A stretch of DNA of 64,000 nucleotides from Chara braunii (taxonomy: Eukaryota > Streptophyta > Charophyceae > Charales > Characeae), in assembly GCA_003427395.1 (NCBI GenBank), contig BFEA01001001.1, forward strand, positions 213,501-277,500, given 5' to 3'. Made by a program: the position numbers and the translations under genes. Under the pieces are notes generated by a model. It had not been told where the DNA came from. It saw only the letters and a list, made by a program, of their open reading frames with translations, and made no database searches. Of the stretch, positions 62,904 through 64,000 are shown piece by piece; the stretch's first letter is position 1; every line of letters starts with the position of its first letter.

Positions 62904-64000
62904 CGGGCCTGTCTATACTTAGGACAAAATTTAATAACGTGGGCCGGGTCACCACAAAACACGCACTGACCCAAGTCCACGCGTTCCTGCCATATCCGCT
63001 GTTCCAAGCCTAGATCTTCCCAAGGCCTGCCCTGTGGCAAGCCTGGGTGCCATCGTCCTTGAGGTGGCCTTCCACCTCGTCGCTGTGGGGACCGACAAGA
63101 ACTCTGGCGATTTGGTGGGGTACCTTGACCCCTACCTCCCAGTTGGCAGTTCCCTTGTCTGCCAACCTCCTATGCGCCCGGTCCTCGGCCTCCCATGGCC
63201 TGGCCCCTTTGGCCCTGGCCTCCTCCTCTACCTTGCGGCCTCCCTAGAGCCGCGACATCAGCATAAGACCTCCCCTTTCCCACTCTACTGTCCTCCTTCT
63301 CAAGGCCCCACTCAATCTGGCTATACGGGACCTCATCGGTACCACCTTCCTCTAAGGAAAGGATCATATGATCCTTGGCCCTCACTTGGCCTGAGATGGT
63401 ACGACCTTTCCACTTCTTTCCCTTATCTAAGTCCTTATGCCAGAAAGTGGAAACTGGCATGGACTTCGACTCATACAGGACGACTTCTCTACTCAGCGCA
63501 TCATAAGTGATGCCGACCTGTTGAGATTTGTCAAAGAAGTGCCCCCTTAGGGGCTCTGGCATGTCACGATAAAATAATTGGACCAATTGGGGCTCAGTAA
63601 CCCCATGGTTTGGGACGGCTACCAAGTCGTCCATGACGCCCTTGAGTGCTCTCGCACTCCTCCACTGTCGCGAGTCGATCGTTTGTAGCTTGTCAGAGGC
63701 CCTGACGCCTCTTGTTGGATCAGCAAATCGCTCCCTCAAGAGCTTGAAGAACCGAGGAAGGGGGGTGACTTTAGAGTAGTCAACCGGGTTGTTTTCGCAA
63801 CCGGCTGCGCGCGCGAGGGACCTGGCAAAACTAACCGCCTCATCCTTAAGGGCCTAGAAGGCCACGAGGACTTGTTCCTCAGTCAGAATGTGTTGCAGGT
63901 ACACGTAACTATTGACACTGGCCTCCCAGTCGTGAAAGTTCTCCTCCTCCTTTCCCCCGTATGCATCTGGGAATTTAAGCTTTACGGGCTCTTTACGGGG
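62904..64000 (-). pseudogene. A2 gag, partial at window edge
   Basis: Enters at the right edge as KLKFPDAYGGKEEENF, then DWEASVNSYVYLQ. A TAG near 63855 (F*ALKDEA) interrupts it. The capsid frame to 63170 includes LRERFADPTRGVRASDKLQT and YRDMPEPLRGHFFDKSQQ, the part deleted from A1. The Gly/Gln-rich linker ends in a frame change at 63170. The knuckle (CVFCGDPAHVIKFC, near 62960) is intact in another frame. Confidence 0.85.

Larger units (their letters stand above)
58289..64000 (-). mobile_element. Ty3/gypsy chromovirus A2, cut by window edge
   Basis: Same family as A1, opposite strand: 3' LTR, integrase, RNase H, RT, protease, and gag up to the edge. The 5' LTR is outside. It retains the gag capsid segment that A1 has lost. 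Confidence 0.92.

Overview
This window looks like a repeat-dominated stretch of a large eukaryotic genome of the green lineage. Evidence for that is chromovirus-type Ty3/gypsy LTR retrotransposons with initiator-Met-type primer sites, a plant-style L1-like LINE, a tRNA-Asp primer site, long microsatellites and assembly gaps. The repetitive charged gag N-terminus resembles proteins I remember from the charophyte alga Chara braunii. That is recollection, not a search, so treat the organism as a streptophyte alga at moderate confidence. I see no convincing host gene, no rRNA gene, no complete tRNA gene and no CRISPR array.

Layout. 1-263 is an assembly artefact: two 38-bp mate-pair junction adapters with misplaced gag fragments. 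264-8391 is a Ty3/gypsy chromovirus (A1, + strand) with 5' LTR, primer site, broken gag-pol and 3' LTR. 8520-13910 is a second gypsy element (B, +) cut off after the protease. 14441-22015 is a third LTR element (C, - strand) with a tRNA-Asp primer site and an LTR of more than 3 kb that contains a cluster of diverged hairpins. Another adapter interrupts its tandem repeats at 16923-16960. 22016-29829 is a graveyard of LTR fragments (families A, B and H), a MITE-like foldback, AAT and CA microsatellites and an N gap. 29830-32937 is a second LTR of family C in inverse orientation, carrying a homogeneous 60-bp hairpin array. 32938-40300 is GC-rich or simple-sequence DNA with tandem repeats, LTR fragments and an N gap. 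40616-42106 and 47635-49023 are direct copies of a 1.4-kb repeat (R) flanking a gypsy element D on the - strand. 49024-54808 is a LINE with both ORFs broken. 54809-58270 holds LTR fragments and head-to-head LINE 3' pieces. 58289-64000 is a second copy of the A family (A2, - strand), running off the right edge.

Every transposon coding region except one unrecognised 178-codon frame (15884-16420, -) carries stops, frameshifts or lost catalytic residues. Many of the stops are explained by C-to-T changes, as expected of old methylated repeats. The most interesting unexplained signal is the family-C LTR. One copy carries a 60-bp array whose outer stem keeps pairing when its sequence changes (GTAAG/CTTAC versus ATAAG/CTTAT). 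The other copy has a cluster of hairpins with unrelated arms but the same layout.
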